Assembly: GCA_910588105.1 (NCBI GenBank)
Contig: CAJUQD010000055.1
Location: forward strand, 1-15,995
Direction of reading: 5' to 3'
Source: an uncultured Oscillospiraceae bacterium
GTDB lineage: Bacteria; Bacillota; Clostridia; Oscillospirales; Oscillospiraceae
DNA: 15,995 nucleotides
Below the pieces are notes generated by a model, which was not told where the DNA came from, searched no databases, and saw nothing but the letters and a program-made list of their open reading frames with translations. A program made the translations under genes and the position numbers. Positions 13,819 through 15,995 of the stretch are shown piece by piece. The first letter of the stretch is position 1, and each line of letters opens with the position of its first letter.

Positions 13819-15667
13819 AATTTAAAATCAGAACCTCCTTCCGTTTACTCCCGGATATGCCGGTGACCTCTCCCAGTTCAATCAAACGGTAGCCGTGCGC
13901 TTCAATCCATTGGAGCAGCGCGGTATTTTTCTTCCCCTTATGTTCAGCCACGTAGGACAGCATGAACGGGATGCCGCGTTCCGACAGCCTGTCGGCAAAC
14001 GCAAACAGCTCCGCCTCAAGCGCCCCGTTCCACCCTTTGAACCCCCGCTTCCCGTCATTGTACGAGCCGGTGGTCAGCTGATAGGGCGGGTCCATGTAGA
14101 CAAACGCATCCGCGCCGATCTCCCGCTCCATATCCCCGTAGGAAGCGCTTATAAACTGGCAGCTGCACTCTTTGATTTTTCTTGAGAAGCTGACCATTTT
14201 TTCCAGCACCTTGTCATTGAACCATCTCATGCCCACCGGGTTGTTGAACTCATAGCTGCTGTTAAAACGGATCTGCTGCTGGTAGCCATAGAGGATGACG
14301 GTAAACAGCAGGCGGGGGTCCCGCTCCTTCGCCGGCGCCGAATTATAGTCGTTGCGGGCGCGCTGGTAGCTTTCCGCCTTTGCCTTTTCCAGGCCGTAAT
14401 GCTTGATTTGTTTTTTTACATACGATATATACTCGTACGTGTCGTTTTCCCTGAAGGATTTTATCAAATCCGTAATGAAGTGGTTGATATCGACATATTT
14501 AACGGTTTCACCCGGCATATTGATTCCGACGTTAAACCCGCCGCCGAACAGGTCATAAAATGTGCGGCGGCCGTCAACAACGTAGCTTTTGATTGCTGGG
14601 ACAATTTTCACCTTATTGCCGGTGTAATTCAAGGGCGATTCGTAAACTACGTCATGCTCGTCCTTCTTTTCTATGAAAAAGAGGTATTCAAAGTGCTTCT
14701 TCCCGTTGCGGGATTTCCAATTCTGATACTTTTTATAGGGTATTTTTTTACAGTCGTATGTGCCCTCCTTTCCATACCGCTTCAGCGTGGCCTCAATGAA
14801 CTCTTTTGACATGAAGCCATCATTGTTATAGCTGAAAACAATATACTTTGCCTTTGTTTTTGCAATCACCTTGTCAAACAAAATATGGCACTTGATGTCT
14901 TTGGACCAATCGCTTCTCATGGGGGCCGTCTTTCTCGACCCCGTCACCGCGCTGATTGCCGGCTGGTCATCCAATACCAGCGTCTCCAGAAGATGATATT
15001 GCGTTCCATATTGGTTTTGCGTATAGGGGGGGTCAAGATAAAGTATATCGCACTCCACATCGGAGATGATATCCTCAATCTTTTGCGTATAAGCCGTCAA
15101 ACCGCCGCAAAGCGCCTGGGCGGCATCTACCCGTTCGAAAACAATGGGCTTCAACGCCCGGGCATCCCATTTTTTCAGAAACGCGCCATATACGCCCGCC
15201 GTGTTGGAAACCCCGGAAACTGATTCAATGAGGCAGGCCAGGAGGTATTTGTACTCATCTTCCGATATAAGCCCATCCCGCTTCCATTGCTCTATCTGCC
15301 AACGGAAGTAATCTATTCGGCCTGCGTTTTTCTGGGTGAAATACATTCTGGAAGAATTTCCGGGAGAGTAATTATTGAAGATAAACCCGTGCCGTGACTC
15401 GCAGCTCCCGTTCAGGTACACGAATGGGTCCACCCCCAGCTTCTTGAACCGGCAGGAATGGGCGCATATCCGGCCCCAGGAATATGTAACCGCCCAGGAG
15501 AGGTTATCATTCAAAATAATCCTGTAATACTTCTTAAAATAGTCGGCTACCGAGCCGGTGCCGCAGAAGGCGTCAAACAAAGTGAGGCCGTTCTGCAGCA
15601 GGCCCTTTTTCCGCAGCAGCCGCTCAACATCAGGTAAGATAGCTGTTTTATTGCCTAAAAATCTCAT
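13802..15667 (-). CDS. Fused two-domain N6-adenine DNA methyltransferase
   Basis: This 621-residue protein starts at the ATG at 15667 (MRFLGNK). GGAG lies ten bases upstream, and the D12-class family typically begins this way. An ATG at 15718 lies upstream of the predicted transcription start and has no ribosome binding site. There are two complete alpha-type cores. Domain 1 has GNK (5-7), FDAFCGTGS (31-39) and LDPPY (211-215). Domain 2 has NYTGNK (347-352), DLFGGG (372-377) and MDPPY (525-529). Each carries the SAM-binding motif and the DPPY catalytic motif, so both should be active. Fusion of two such domains is known from M.FokI, where each half methylates one strand of an asymmetric site. 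By analogy this enzyme probably protects both strands of an asymmetric (Type IIS-like) target. The HNH endonuclease follows with a 17-base overlap. Confidence 0.92.
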   Translation of the reverse strand: MRFLGNKTAILPDVERLLRKKGLLQNGLTLFDAFCGTGSVADYFKKYYRIILNDNLSWAVTYSWGRICAHSCRFKKLGVDPFVYLNGSCESRHGFIFNNYSPGNSSRMYFTQKNAGRIDYFRWQIEQWKRDGLISEDEYKYLLACLIESVSGVSNTAGVYGAFLKKWDARALKPIVFERVDAAQALCGGLTAYTQKIEDIISDVECDILYLDPPYTQNQYGTQYHLLETLVLDDQPAISAVTGSRKTAPMRSDWSKDIKCHILFDKVIAKTKAKYIVFSYNNDGFMSKEFIEATLKRYGKEGTYDCKKIPYKKYQNWKSRNGKKHFEYLFFIEKKDEHDVVYESPLNYTGNKVKIVPAIKSYVVDGRRTFYDLFGGGFNVGINMPGETVKYVDINHFITDLIKSFRENDTYEYISYVKKQIKHYGLEKAKAESYQRARNDYNSAPAKERDPRLLFTVILYGYQQQIRFNSSYEFNNPVGMRWFNDKVLEKMVSFSRKIKECSCQFISASYGDMEREIGADAFVYMDPPYQLTTGSYNDGKRGFKGWNGALEAELFAFADRLSERGIPFMLSYVAEHKGKKNTALLQWIEAHGYRLIELGEVTGISGSKRKEVLILNYDIPK

Positions 15668-15708
15668 CTGAGCAATTCTCCGATTCCAAACAATATCATC
15701 TTTTTGTG

Positions 15709-15737
15709 ATTGTACCATATTCGAAGCGGAAAGTACA
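15709..15737 (-). promoter_or_regulatory. Candidate promoter of the R-M operon
   Basis: On the minus strand, TGTACT (15732-15737), a 17-base spacer and TACAAT (15709-15714). The transcript would start near 15702, about 35 bases before the ATG at 15667. This supports that start over the ATG at 15718. Confidence 0.45.
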
Positions 15738-15791
15738 GGAAAATGTATTACCGCTGATTGACTGGGAATTGGGGGTATCGGCCTTGGCGGC

Positions 15792-15805
15792 CATGCCCGG
15801 GCATG
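15792..15805. promoter_or_regulatory. 14-bp perfect palindrome upstream of the R-M promoter
   Basis: CATGCCCGGGCATG is a perfect palindrome about 55 bases upstream of the R-M -35 and directly beside the T-run of the terminator at 15806-15839. It could be a protein-binding site. No controller (C) gene is visible in the window. Confidence 0.3.
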
Positions 15806-15839
15806 AAAAAAGCCGCCTTTCCCATATAGAAAAGGCGGC
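15806..15839 (-). terminator. Intrinsic terminator insulating the R-M operon
   Basis: GCCGCCTTT (15812-15820) pairs with AAAGGCGGC (15831-15839) around a 10-base loop. On the minus strand it is followed by six T residues (15806-15811). It would stop transcripts entering from the right before the R-M promoter. Confidence 0.7.
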
Positions 15840-15943
15840 CGTCCGTTTTAAAAACTATAATTTGGATAATACGGCGCCTATATCCGCATCCAAGCAAATA
15901 CTTCGCCCTCCGATTTCTCCCGGGGCATACGCCTGCCCGCGGT

Positions 15944-15995
15944 TAGGCGCCGTTTGAAAATTGGCAATATGCCCAGCGGCAAGGAATTTTTTCGC
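15944..15995. repeat. Second copy of the hairpin repeat, cut by the window edge
   Basis: These 52 bases are identical to 2455-2506, in the same orientation, and continue to the window end. Identity starts at TAGGCGCC, matching the element's left terminus. The flanking bases differ from copy 1, so the boundary is sharp. The right arm lies outside the window. Confidence 0.85.

Noticed and set aside
15706..15957. An 83-codon plus-strand frame next to the methyltransferase
   Set aside because: It crosses the palindrome, terminator hairpin and repeat, has no ribosome binding site, and matches no family I know.

Overview
The window looks like chromosomal DNA of a GC-rich, endospore-forming, Gram-positive anaerobe. 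The best guess is Clostridia, family Oscillospiraceae (Flavonifractor/Pseudoflavonifractor-like). This placement is inferred from AGGAGG-type ribosome binding sites, a divergent pair of spore-surface-type genes behind mother-cell-sigma-like promoters, the gene families present and the high G+C of most of the region. No rRNA or tRNA gene confirms it.

Layout. (1) Positions 1-1583: two divergent paralogous surface proteins share an N-terminal domain. The left one has a collagen-like Gly-X-Y stalk and runs off the window edge. The right one has a Cys/Pro-rich linker instead and ends at a perfect 19-bp hairpin. (2) 1642-2370: a free-standing B3/B4 (tRNA-synthetase editing-like) protein on the minus strand. 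(3) 2371-3048: no convincing gene. It holds a 167-bp hairpin-forming dispersed repeat, a minus-strand promoter/two-hairpin/terminator unit that could be a ~105-nt small RNA or an orphaned leader, and the tetR promoter. I see nothing in 2621-2725 or 2867-2988. (4) 3049-8236: a TetR regulator, then a compact operon of a six-helix DUF308 membrane protein, an MMPL/RND-type transporter and a secreted Leu-x-x-Gly heptad-repeat protein, probably an envelope export module, closed by a strong terminator. (5) 8366-9974: a minus-strand gene graveyard. It contains remnants of a LacI-family regulator, a YfcC-family transporter and a B-repeat/SLH-type surface protein, joined end to end with internal deletions and frameshifts. 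(6) 9987-12541: a MarR regulator divergent from a large membrane protein that fuses an alpha/beta hydrolase to eight predicted helices. An inverted repeat lies over the hydrolase promoter. (7) 12622-15667: a restriction-modification locus on the minus strand, visibly less GC-rich than its surroundings. It has a fused two-domain N6-adenine methyltransferase and an overlapping HNH restriction endonuclease. (8) 15719-15995: a terminator and a palindrome upstream of the methyltransferase, then the start of a second copy of the dispersed repeat, in the same orientation as the first.

The most distinctive systems are the Cys-Pro spore-surface paralog with back-to-back promoters, the restriction-modification locus with a double methyltransferase, the hairpin repeat copies flanking about 13.5 kb, and the candidate small RNA. 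All functional calls come from reading motifs by eye. No database search was run.
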